Below, piece after piece: positions 36,701 to 45,840 of a stretch of DNA of 64,000 bases. Each line of letters opens with the position of its first letter. Within the stretch, counting starts at the first letter, position 1. The position numbers and the translations under genes were made by a program. Source of the DNA: Ditylenchus dipsaci (Eukaryota; Nematoda; Chromadorea; Rhabditida; Anguinidae); assembly GCA_004194705.1 (NCBI GenBank), contig SADC01000324.1, positions 1-64,000 on the forward strand, given 5' to 3'. The notes below the pieces were generated by a model. It saw only the letters and a program-made list of their open reading frames with translations. It had not been told where the DNA came from and did not search any database.

Positions 36701-39700
36701 CCGACATGGCTAGCCAACTCAGAGAGATTTTTAGAGTGTCGATAGTTTCCTCATGCCATTGGCGCAATAGACGGAAAACATATTGGACTTGCAAAGCCAG
36801 ATCGGTCAGGCGTTGAGTTCTACAATTACAAGGTATGTAGAATTTTTTATCTGGTTAGAAGCTAAAGATTTTATTGTTAGAAGTTTCATTCGATCGTAAT
36901 CTTGCCATGGCAGATAGCGATTATCGTTTCATTTGTGTAGACATAGGAACAGTGATTCAGCACTTTGGCGAACTTCTCCAATCTTGCGCTTCATGGAGTC
37001 TCCTGCAGCTGATATTCCACCAACTCAAGACGGAGAACTCCCCTATGTTCTGTTAGGCGATGGAGGTTTTGGGCTGACTGACCTGGCAAGATTTCTTACT
37101 TTAGAGATTTGTTGAATTAAAGTTTTTTTAGGTGATTACTCCGTATACTCAGCGTGGGGCAGATGAGCAAGCCAAAATCGATTTCAATGAACGCCTCAGT
37201 GGTGCTCGAGCTTGCGTAGAGCATGCATTTTGGATCTGGGCTAGTAGGTGGATGACATTTTTCGGCATCTTGGAAGCTAGGTATGAATTAAAACAAGCTG
37301 ATTGTGCTTTTGACATAGTTTTTTTGTTATAAGTCCTGATGCTGTTCGTACATATGCAATAGCGGCAGTGATGCTTCACAACTTTTTGCTTCCAACGAGA
37401 AACGAAGAAGATGAGATGGTTACATATCCGCAAGACCGTCGACTTCTTATCGATCAGAGAAGCCCTCGTGCTGGACGCGTAGGCAGGGACAATAGAAACA
37501 GTTTTGTTAATGTGATGATTAGAGGCGAATAAAAATGATGATAATTGTATTAATGTGGTTGCATTGAGGTTTATAGCCTTCTTGTATTTTTTTAAAGTCA
37601 ATTGATGTAAAAGAGGTCGTTTTTTTATTTTTACAGACTCTGAGCAATGGTAGGAAAGAACAAAGCAACATTGAACAAAAATGGCGATGGATTGGAGCGC
37701 AAGAAGCTAAATTCTAATGATCTATCAAACGACCAAAAGGCTTTTTTGTGTGAGCTCATCGAAGAAAAAAGTGTTCTTTTGGATATGTCGCTCCCGGAAT
37801 ACAAGTTGACAGGATCAAGAATGTCCGCGTGGACAGTTTCGACCTTTCAACAATGCTCGTAGGACAACCAGTAGCTCTTCCGTTGTTGCAATGACTAAAA
37901 TTAAGGAAAGCAATCTTTATCGCAACATAGCCGCTTACTTTTAGAAAACTTCTCGGCACAAGTTCAACCAATCTACGACGGTGTGCTTGGGGAGCTTCAA
38001 TTCCTGACATATGGGCTTGGTATCAAAGTCGGTGGCCCACATGTAACACAATATCAGAGCAGATGATAGCGAAATATTCAAGCCAGTGAATAATGGCCCT
38101 GATCTAATGGACTTGGTAGAGCACACAGCATTCTTTGACTTCCACACCCAATACAATATTCGTCTCTATATATAGTAGCCATCAGGAAAAATGAACCTGT
38201 AACCATACTTGCACGGCCGCCGCCGGAGCGTCGGTGGCCCGCCGGGTAAAATTTGCCATTTCGGAGCGCCGGCGGCGGAGACGGAGAAATTTTCAAAGTA
38301 CCGGCGGCGGAGGCGGCGCTCATTTTTATAGACCTGATTTTATATACATTCGTTCGAAAATTTTTGATTTTAATTAGGAACAATGACTAGTTGAACATGT
38401 GTGAAAAGGATATAAAGGCGCTTGAAATATAATGTTAATATTGCTAGAGAAAACTTTTTAAATAACACTTGGTCTTTCCCGGCGGTCCACCTTCCGCCGG
38501 CGACCAGCGCTCCGCCGACGAAGGCGGCGAAATTTTGCAAAAGCCGGCGGCAGCGGAGACGGTGGCGCTCATTTTTTAAAGCTCACGGCGGAGGCGGCGC
38601 TTTTTATTTTTTTGGGGATCGTGCAAGTATGCCTGTAACTGATCCTGAAGTTGGGTTCGCTGATGAAGGTGCCTGAGCTTCTCACACAGATCACGGTTCA
38701 TCTTATTTTTGAGCAAATTCAACCCAGCGAGAGCATAAATGATATCTTCATTCCAGATTAGAAACAAATCACGTAGATGAAGATGATCTAAATCCAAAGT
38801 TTGGCGGAGAATAGCTTCGGTGACCAAAGTGAAACGCATCTGATCTAAAAACAAATTTAAAGAAGTACTGACACCATATCTTTGACACATATTTGAAAAG
38901 TTGAAAATTTTTTGTTGAAAAATTGAAAGGGCGGAACAAGGCGAAAGCGGAAACGGATTCTGCACTGGGGGCGCCTCTTACCCCTTTCACCCCTCAAGTT
39001 CGATAAAATATAGTTTAGAACCACGTTCAACAGAACCACTTTCACAAATTTGTGTGGGATTAGTTCCAAATTTGCAAATTTGGGCTTTTGGGGCACCATG
39101 CTAACACAAGCGGTGGTTGAAATAATGAAATTTTTTTAGATTCTTTCAAATTTCCAATTTGATCGGCATTATTTCCTTGTTCATCGGCTCCTATGGCAGC
39201 TATATGATCATCCCGCCAGGAAGTGTAAGTATTTTTTCTAATTTATATACATCCTTACAGGTTTAGGGCTATAATTGATTTACCTCGTCAAATCGAAAAA
39301 AAAATTCTTTCAAGTAATTTTTAAGCTTCTTGTATTAATTTTTTCTTGATTTATAGTCGTTATATAGACGAAATTTTTCAGAAAAATTTGCTATATACAA
39401 ATACGTTTTTCTGCAACTTTTAGATATCTTAAAGCTCTTAGAAAGCTAATCCAGAGCTACAATTAGTCATAAAAGTTTCAAAGAATTAAAAAAATTAAAA
39501 GAAATCAATATATTTTAAAGATTCGACAGGGTAAATCAGAAACTTGACGGAGTAAAACAATTTGATCCGAAGTTTAATTTTAGCAACTTTTGTCAGCTTA
39601 CCGCTTTTCTTTGCTGTTTCGACTGGTCGACTTCTCGCAACTGGCCTATTCAGTTCAAAAGTTTGTGTTCGATTTCCTTGCTGCTGTAGGTGTGATAACC

Positions 39701-42700
39701 AACGGAACACTACTGCCGGATACTGCAAAGGCTCAATGTTAGTATTCTTTGTTATGAAAAGAATAACAAGCCATTTCGAAAAGATTACCAATGAATGGCC
39801 ACTTCAAAAGTGATAAATGAACCTAATATGTTTTTTTCGACAATCCGGTGCTGCGTTATTTAAAAAACAAGGGTCCTATCGGCGCCTACACACACATTTT
39901 CGCAACACACAATACCTTATTGATGACAACAAATTCATGCTTAGCGTGCTCTATTTGCTTACAAATGGCTTTTAAATTCAAAATGGACTGTATACAGGGT
40001 TCGTGATCGTCCTTTTTAAAAAGATTTGTCCTTTTTTCGGGACCCAAAATCTTTTTTATTTTTGAAGTTTTCAGTCAAAATCTTTTTTTTTTCGCTCCAA
40101 AATAGCAAAAAGCACTGGATAAAATGAAAAAAAATCTTTTCTTTACCCAAATGTCCTTTTTTCGAAATTTTTCATTACGAACCCTGACTGTATATGATTA
40201 AATCCCTCTCGAGACAAAAAGATTTTAATTTATTCCCTTTTTCCTGATCCCAATCGTATAACTTCATAAAAATAGGTATATCCCCTATTAAAATTCCCTT
40301 TTTTCGTCCGCTTTTTTTTTAAACGGAAGCTGACATCTTGGGGAACATGGTAAAATTAGCGACAAAAATCTTTTTGACGTCTATGACCCATTTTTGGCCT
40401 CCAAAGTCAAAAAAAGCGTGACCCGCCCTAACCAATCACTATGGCCATCATAAAAACAAGTATATTCCTTATTAGAATTTGCTTGTTTCGGCCACTCCTT
40501 TTTTAAAACGAAAGATGACATTCTGAGGACACGGTGGCGTCAGCGACAAAAAAAATATTTCTCCCTCCACGACCCATTTTAGTTTCCGAAGTCAAAAGTG
40601 TGACGGACTCCCCGTCCGAAATACCGTATAGAGATGGTGAGAATAAAAAGTTAGTTAGCAACATCTTTGTAGTTGCAATTTTTTTATGCTCTGAAAATAA
40701 GGTGCCACAGTAAATACGCATCACTCGAGTAAAAGTCGAGCAAAATCTTTTTTTTCGAATTTCTTAAAATATTGTTTTTTCAATCTAAAAATTTTTTATA
40801 AAAAAAGAAGGTGGTGGTGATTCAAAGCTTATTTGTCTCTCTCATCCTGAATCAGTCAGATAGCTACCGTATTTTCTGTAGTAAGTCCCCCGCGGAGTTA
40901 TTTTTCAACCCTTAAAAAATCGGAAAAAAATATTTCGATTTTGAGATTTTCGGATGCCCGACCGAAATCTAAAAAGTGGAATCAACTAAGATCGTGGTGA
41001 TTAAGAAAACGCAAAAAACAGATTTACAAAAATTTTTCCTTAGGCTGAGATATGGGGTCGAAATAGGGGGAGTTATTAGAGAGGGGGACTTAATAGAGAA
41101 AATACGGTATACGTGGATAACTGTAGAATTCCTCGTATAATATGCGTACAGTAATCGACGGGGCACAAAAAGACTAAACATTTTGCTCGGTTTTCGCTCC
41201 AAAAATAAGAATATTCTCGAGAAAGTTCTCGAAAAGATTTTGCTCGAGCGAAACCCCGACAATGTTTAATACCCATTTCGATACATTTATAATTTTTGAA
41301 GAGGCCTTTTATCATAAAATATACGATAGTCGAGCTGTCCTTTTTTTCAGTTGTATTTCGCTTACTAAAGTGATTTTTTAAACCAGTTTTAAATGCAAAC
41401 CACCCTATTTTCAGTCTTCACCTCGTTCCTGCTGACTTTCGAAATGTTGGTTGTGAGCATAGCTGCCACTATTCTCTTCCGTCCCTCTCAAACCATATTT
41501 TTTGACAAGTACAATGGAGGACAGACAAGGGTGAGAGATGCAAGCAGCAGTGTGGACGTTCCAGCCATTGCTGATGTCGACAACTACAACAAACCAGCAG
41601 TGCCCAGACTGGCTCTCACCCTAGAAGAAGTGGTGCTTGGAGGGGGTAGTGGGGCAGGGTCTGGCTCTCTTCCGGCTGCCAATCGACACTATGAAAGCAA
41701 TATACAGTTCACTAACTTAAGCCATGGCATGGCAGGTAGGCTGTTTACTTACATTCAACCTGGTGCTCTGCTTGATTATCACAAAATAAACTTCACTGGT
41801 CCCACATTTCAAAAATTTGAAGTTTATAGTTTTACTCACTGGTATGTCCATTTAACACGATTTAGAGAATGTTCGGGAGTTGTAATAATTATACAGGGTG
41901 TATCAAGAAATGTTAGTGGGTTTAAGTGGTCGTAACTTTTTCTAAGCCGACTGTTGAAATTTCGTTTTTGCCATTCCATTTTTAGCAACAATATTAGTTT
42001 GGTATACAATTTTGTCCACGGGTTTTGCCCTGAATGCAGAGTGAATGCACTCTGGATGCGCCCTTGGTAAGTGAACCAACTACCGACTTTCGAATTCTGC
42101 CGCTGCTTTTCACTGAGCTGTAGAAGCTTTTCTTTTCTCGCGACGTATTTTTCATTATTTATTGTTTGCTGGGTACTCATAAACTTTCTTTTTCAACGTT
42201 CCTTTCAAAGTATTCTATTCCCTGTAAAACCCTCAAATTTCATGAATTACACTGCAAATTGCGGCCAAAAACCCTGCAAAACACGGGAAATTAAAAATTT
42301 ATAATAAACCAAATCCCCTTAGTTTAAGGCACAAAGGAGGAGACGAGCACAGACCAACCCACAGATCAACAACCACACTTCAGTAATCTCAACAACCATC
42401 ACAGTCTAGATGTATATTCGTTTGGAGAAAGTGTGTCGCCCACTGGCCTATCCCCTGAACACACCAACTTAGGTAGCGTTAGTTCTATGCTTGTAGGGAC
42501 CACCACCACCTCCCATGCAGGCAAGATAAGCCACAGAAACTCCGAGACCATTTACAGTGTGGCAGGAAATGAAGCCAAAGGCACACCTGTTTACTCCAAC
42601 TTCTCCAATGGCAACGATGTGGTGCTAGTTGAACCTACTCGCAGGGCTACAGTGGGACTGGCTGCAGTATCTCTAAAGCACACTGTCAATCATAATCGAG

Positions 42701-42711
42701 TGATGGCTTAA
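33770..42711 (+). CDS. osta: organic solute transporter alpha-like protein (Solute_trans_a family)
   Basis: This is a multi-pass plasma-membrane protein related to OST-alpha/TMEM184, which exports bile acids and steroids together with a beta subunit. Proposed exons: about 33770-33883 (ATG 33805 possible start, ends WFQ), 34393-34547 ([28 protein letters not shown]), 34608-34681, 35198-35362 ([18 protein letters not shown]), 35419-35529 ([15 protein letters not shown]), 39140-39224 ([18 protein letters not shown]), 39584-39737 ([14 protein letters not shown]), 41415-41735 ([12 protein letters not shown]), 42329-42711. All GT-AG junctions are phase-compatible and no frameshift was found. About seven hydrophobic segments are encoded. 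The FDKY-type end of the domain is followed by a ~180-residue Ser/Thr/Asn-rich tail ending at TAA 42709-42711. The first exon's 5' limit is uncertain. A minus-strand open frame over exon 1 is only its antisense shadow. Confidence 0.85.
35930..36062. repeat. palindromic TTTCGGCGAAAC cluster
   Basis: Repeated self-complementary units (GTTTCGGCGAAAC, GTTCCGGCGGAAC) occur in tandem and inverted order inside the transporter intron, about 100 bp before the Harbinger transposase. This may be a subterminal region of that element or a small MITE; no matching right end was found. Confidence 0.4.
36170..37532 (+). pseudogene. PIF/Harbinger transposase, inactive
   Basis: DDE-type transposase lying in the intron 35530-39139 of the transporter gene. 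Start [14 protein letters not shown] at 36170; exons about 36170-36382, 36434-36513, 36558-36832, 36881 onward. Family motifs: [17 protein letters not shown] (helix-turn-helix region; LR spans the 36513/36558 junction), [14 protein letters not shown] (first catalytic Asp, near 36762), [22 protein letters not shown] (near 36905), [10 protein letters not shown] (second Asp, near 37045), [13 protein letters not shown] (catalytic Glu, near 37193). An in-frame TAG at 36743-36745 and frameshifts near 36900 and 36950 show that it is dead. The C-terminus ends near 37530. TIRs and the 3-bp TSD were not identified. Confidence 0.8.
37647..37862 (+). pseudogene. possible MADF/SANT-like DNA-binding protein (Harbinger partner)
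   Basis: The start [15 protein letters not shown] follows a T-rich tract and CAG. The segment [20 protein letters not shown] ... GSRMSAW resembles a MADF/Myb-SANT helix set (LIxxxxxLLDxxxPEYKxxxxRxxAW). PIF/Harbinger elements typically encode such a second protein beside the transposase, and this one lies just downstream in the same orientation. The frame shifts at about 37850 and runs on to about 37940. Assignment is tentative. Confidence 0.4.
37941..38965 (-). pseudogene. Merlin/IS1595-like transposase fragment interrupted by a MITE
   Basis: Reading the minus strand, 38156-37941 encodes [20 protein letters not shown], then [18 protein letters not shown]. This matches the zinc-ribbon/helix-turn-helix entry into the ISXO2/IS1595-type domain of Merlin transposases (R-x-G-S-x-F ... 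tVvdWxxxxREv). An upstream part in minus frame (38965 to about 38640; [20 protein letters not shown]) would be its N-terminus. The two are split by the hAT MITE at 38204-38631. No catalytic DDE core could be seen further downstream, so it is truncated. Confidence 0.5.
38204..38631. mobile_element. hAT-type MITE with GC-rich subterminal repeats
   Basis: An 8-bp TSD CCTGTAAC (38196-38203 and 38632-38639) flanks termini CATACTTGCACG and CGTGCAAGTATG. The ends are packed with GCCGGCGGCGGAG-type units in opposite orientation, giving local GC far above the surroundings, while the middle is AT-rich. It splits the Merlin-like fragment. Confidence 0.75.
39995..40186. mobile_element. hAT-type MITE in transporter intron
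   Basis: TSD ACTGTATA (39987-39994 and 40187-40194) with termini CAGGGTTCGTGATCG and CATTACGAACCCTG. 192 bp, non-coding, inside the intron between exons ending 39737 and starting 41415. Confidence 0.75.
40867..41107. mobile_element. TA-flanked MITE, CCGTATTTTC family
   Basis: TA duplication with termini CCGTATTTTCTGTAGTAAGTC and its inverse ending AAATACGG. Related copies with the same ends occur at 52407-52668 and 60069-60301, and single ends near 46128 and 53400. Tc1/mariner-type by TSD. It lies in the last large intron of the transporter gene. Confidence 0.65.
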
Positions 42712-43046
42712 ACAGAGCTTGCATATTTCTTAAAAGCAAAAAATATTAAAGAACCATCGCTGTTGATAAGAGTGATGATTCAGATTTTCGAATTTGTGGG
42801 CCAGACCTTTTACTGCAAAGATGTTGAAAACATATTTTGAATTATTGTTTTTTATTTGAATTACAAATTCTAATTTTATGTATCAGTTATCGGCAAGCTC
42901 AATTGAACAAGCCCGTTTCCAAATGGCTTAATTTATTGCTGCCCGTTTTTTTTATTATTTTTGACAAAAAAAACTTTTCGTTTAAAGTAAAAAGCAGTTT
43001 GTAAAACATCAAAATGTGTGCGAGCCCTAGTTGTGTGCAACTTATA

Positions 43047-43375
43047 CTGAAGGGATTCTGACTGTGACCTGGGGAAGTTCGATGAAAAAAAATTTGTGTA
43101 TTCTTGTGAAACATGTCGAAATTTCTTGTGAATATGGCTCCCCAGCTCTGAAGATTCAAAAAATAGTACAGTTGGTACTCTAAAGTTCTAAAAATACATC
43201 GATAACCAGATCATAGTTTTTCATGGCTGACCCATGCGCAATGGATCAATACACTATTTTTGTTAGCCTTCTGAGCCGAGGAGCTAGATTTACAGGGGAC
43301 ATGGGAACGCTCTACAAAATAACCAAAAAATATGATCGAAATTTGCCCAGGTTACAGCCAAGCTCCTCCTTTATT
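43047..43375. mobile_element. fold-back MITE, copy B
   Basis: Same element as 32549-32879: start GGATTCTGACTGTGACCTGGG, shared internal TATGGCTCCCCAGC and AGTTTTTCATGGCTGACCC, and an inverted GGTTACAGCC-type end that is more diverged than in copy A. Confidence 0.55.
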
Positions 43376-43541
43376 GAAAGAGTACAATTCTATTATTACA
43401 AATGTTGTTTTACGGGTTTTTATAATTGAGAATTGCTTCTAGATATAATGTTTTAGGTATGTCATACGCACGCATATACATAAGTAGGTGGACTACAACA
43501 GGGTTGATAATTCGGCATCAAACGCCTTCATTTTGCTTCAT

Positions 43542-43716
43542 TAGAGTTGTAGAAATTCCCGGAAATATAGAAAACCGGGAATATTCCGGGAACATTGGGA
43601 ATATTCCCGGGAATATTCCCGGGAACATTGGGAATATTCCGAGAATATCCCAATATAGAGGAAAATACCGGGAAACCCGGGAATATTCCCGGGAATATTC
43701 CCATTGTACAACCCTA
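43542..43716. mobile_element. hAT-type MITE built of CCCGGGAATATTCCCGGG palindromes
   Basis: TSD TGCTTCAT (43534-43541 and 43717-43724) with termini TAGAGTTGTAGAAA and its inverse ending TACAACCCTA. The interior is a chain of overlapping palindromes (GGGAATATTCCC, GAATATTCCCGGGAATATTC). The TAGAGTTGT start matches the end of the autonomous hAT at 48092, its likely source of transposase. Confidence 0.75.
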
Positions 43717-45142
43717 TGCTTCATTGTTTGTTAATTTATGATTTTTGATGCGTAATATGATAGCTTTGTTAATAAATTAATTTAGAAATTCTATTCAATA
43801 AAATACGGACAAGAAAAGTAATTACAAAATGATCAATCTCATACCAAACCTAGTGTTGATTCTCGCTCTCGGGTCGGAGGAAGTAAATAATATAAAGTGC
43901 TTGATGTTCCGCAGTCAAACAACATTGATCTCGAAAAAAATCAAGTTAACGAATAAAGATTTTTCGAAAAAATTATTCTGGGTTCGACTAATGTATCGAA
44001 ATTTTATTAACCTATTGATGCCCTCACAGTCTTTCAAAGTAGTCGAAAGTAGGTAACTTTTGAAAAATTTCACGAAAAATTAAAAACCCTATAAATTTTA
44101 CTAAAAAACTAGTATCCAGTCCATGCAGTCAACGTGTTACAAAGGTCAATTGTATATATTAAACTCATCTTGAAAAAAAAAAAAAAATATCAAAAAAAAA
44201 GACCAAGACAAAATTCGCACAACACACAGAAAACAATTCCTCAAAAGTTAGGGAAATTCGGTCTTTCCCCAATCCTACTCTTGGTAATTTTTTTGTTTTT
44301 TTCTGGTGGTTTGATAATTCGGCATCAAACGCCTTTATTTTAACAACGCCTTTAAAAACGCCTTTATTTAAATAATAATATCATATTATCTAAAATTGAG
44401 ATATATTATTATAATTGAGAATTGTTTCTAGATAGAATTAACAAATCAAGATTTTTCAAAAAAAATAATTCGAGGTTCGACAGCAGAATGCACCATATTT
44501 CGGAAAAAATATACAAGCTAGATTAAAAAAGCAATATGATAAATGAGCTAATTATTTTCCCTTAGTTTGAGATGCTATGTGCTTCCGCAAAAGTGAGCAG
44601 CACCATGAACAGCGTGGATCGATTGCATCAAAAAAATCAATATTCACAGAGGCAATATCTAAGGTTGATGCATTTAGAGCCGAAGACCATCAGAGAGGCA
44701 GATGGACGGGATGCGTGACAGGAGCGATCAGGTGCAGGTGGTTTCATCCAAGAACCCCTCTGTTTGCAAGCTTCTCCATAAAATTAATATTGTTCAGTTA
44801 TTGGCAAATTTTAATTCAAATACCTGTTAACCTTTTTCCCAAACTCAAAAAGCTCAATCCGGAAAATATCTTTTCGTATGGAATATTTTCGACGCTCGTT
44901 TCACAGCACTTTCAGACCTAAATTCATCATTAAGTTTAAATAGAAAACACTGAAATTCCAAAAAAAATCTGCTCACACAAATTTCTATAATTATTGTTCA
45001 GATTCATCGAAAATAATATTTTTTGTATTTTCGATGCAAAGATATTTTACGAGATTTCGCATCTCCTGCCAGTCCGAGATCTTAAAGCTTCTCTTTTGGT
45101 CATTAAGCGGTCAAAAAACATGCAGCAGACTCTTGGTGCGAT

Positions 45143-45692
45143 TAGGGTTGCGATTTGGGTACTAAATACTACTAAATAATATTTAGTACTATCTAGGCAC
45201 TAAAATGAAACCTCACCTTAAACTTTGAAGCATTATATCTTTTTTTGTTTTTATATCTTTGCCGGCTAACAACATACCAAAAGATAGCCCTGAATATCTT
45301 TTTTCGAATGAGATATCATGCATAACTTAAATGATGACAAATAGATAAGAAAGAGGCACGATGATGCAGGGGCAATACAGGGTGTCCAATAAAAACTGCA
45401 CCATTTTTGAATTTACGCTTAGACTCTTATTATATTTCAACCAATTTTTTATTCACAAATGTTGAAATATTGGGTTGAAATATTCTTTCTGTAAATTGAA
45501 TATTTTTAGTCATTTTTATCTAAAAAATTTTTAAATTTGTTGGTTGAAATCTCAATTTTTTCTTCGGATTTTTATCGGTCCGCGGAAGCCCTTAATAACT
45601 TTTCTAGAAAATGGTGCAGTTTTTATTGGACACCCTGTAGTACTAATTCAGTATTTTGCACCACTTAAAATAGTATCCGAATCGCAACCCTA
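45143..45692. mobile_element. hAT-like MITE containing a nested mariner-type MITE
   Basis: The outer termini TAGGGTTGCGATTTGGGTAC and CCGAATCGCAACCCTA are inverted. Flanking octamers GGTGCGAT and ATTGTAAT agree at four of eight positions, so the outer insertion is old. Inside, 45378-45637 is a second element with its own ends. Confidence 0.55.
45378..45637. mobile_element. mariner-type MITE
   Basis: Perfect termini CAGGGTGTCCAATAAAAACT and AGTTTTTATTGGACACCCTG, each flanked by TA. CAGGGTGTCC is a common mariner end. 260 bp, non-coding, inserted in the older hAT-like MITE. Confidence 0.75.
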
Positions 45693-45840
45693 ATTGTAAT
45701 GCATAGTTTTTAGACCAGCTTTTCACAGAAAATCTTAAAATTTAATTTTTTTAGAATTATATTTTGCAACTTGAATGAAAAAATAGTGAAAATAATTAGC
45801 ATTTATTGGTAATTATTTAGGAAAAAATATTTAATAGCAA

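Larger units (their letters stand above)
42712..45840. other. intergenic stretch with MITEs
   Basis: No gene was recognised. It contains fold-back copy B (43047-43375), a palindromic hAT MITE (43542-43716), nested MITEs (45143-45692) and AT-rich DNA. An open frame at 44577-44921 has no recognisable domain and no splice support. Confidence 0.5.

Noticed and set aside
38576..38630. Coding extension of the Merlin-like fragment through GC-rich DNA
   Set aside because: This part belongs to the hAT MITE defined by the CCTGTAAC duplication.
41736..41935. Continuation of the transporter frame past 41735 to 41935
   Set aside because: The composition changes, a CAGGGTGTATCA transposon-like end lies in it, and a GTAGGC donor at 41736 joins in phase with 42329. 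It is read-through into the intron.
41893..41940. Second mariner MITE starting CAGGGTGTATCAAG
   Set aside because: Only one end is visible; no inverted partner was found nearby.
44577..44921. 114-codon ORF as a host exon
   Set aside because: No recognisable domain and no credible acceptor/donor pair; left as intergenic.
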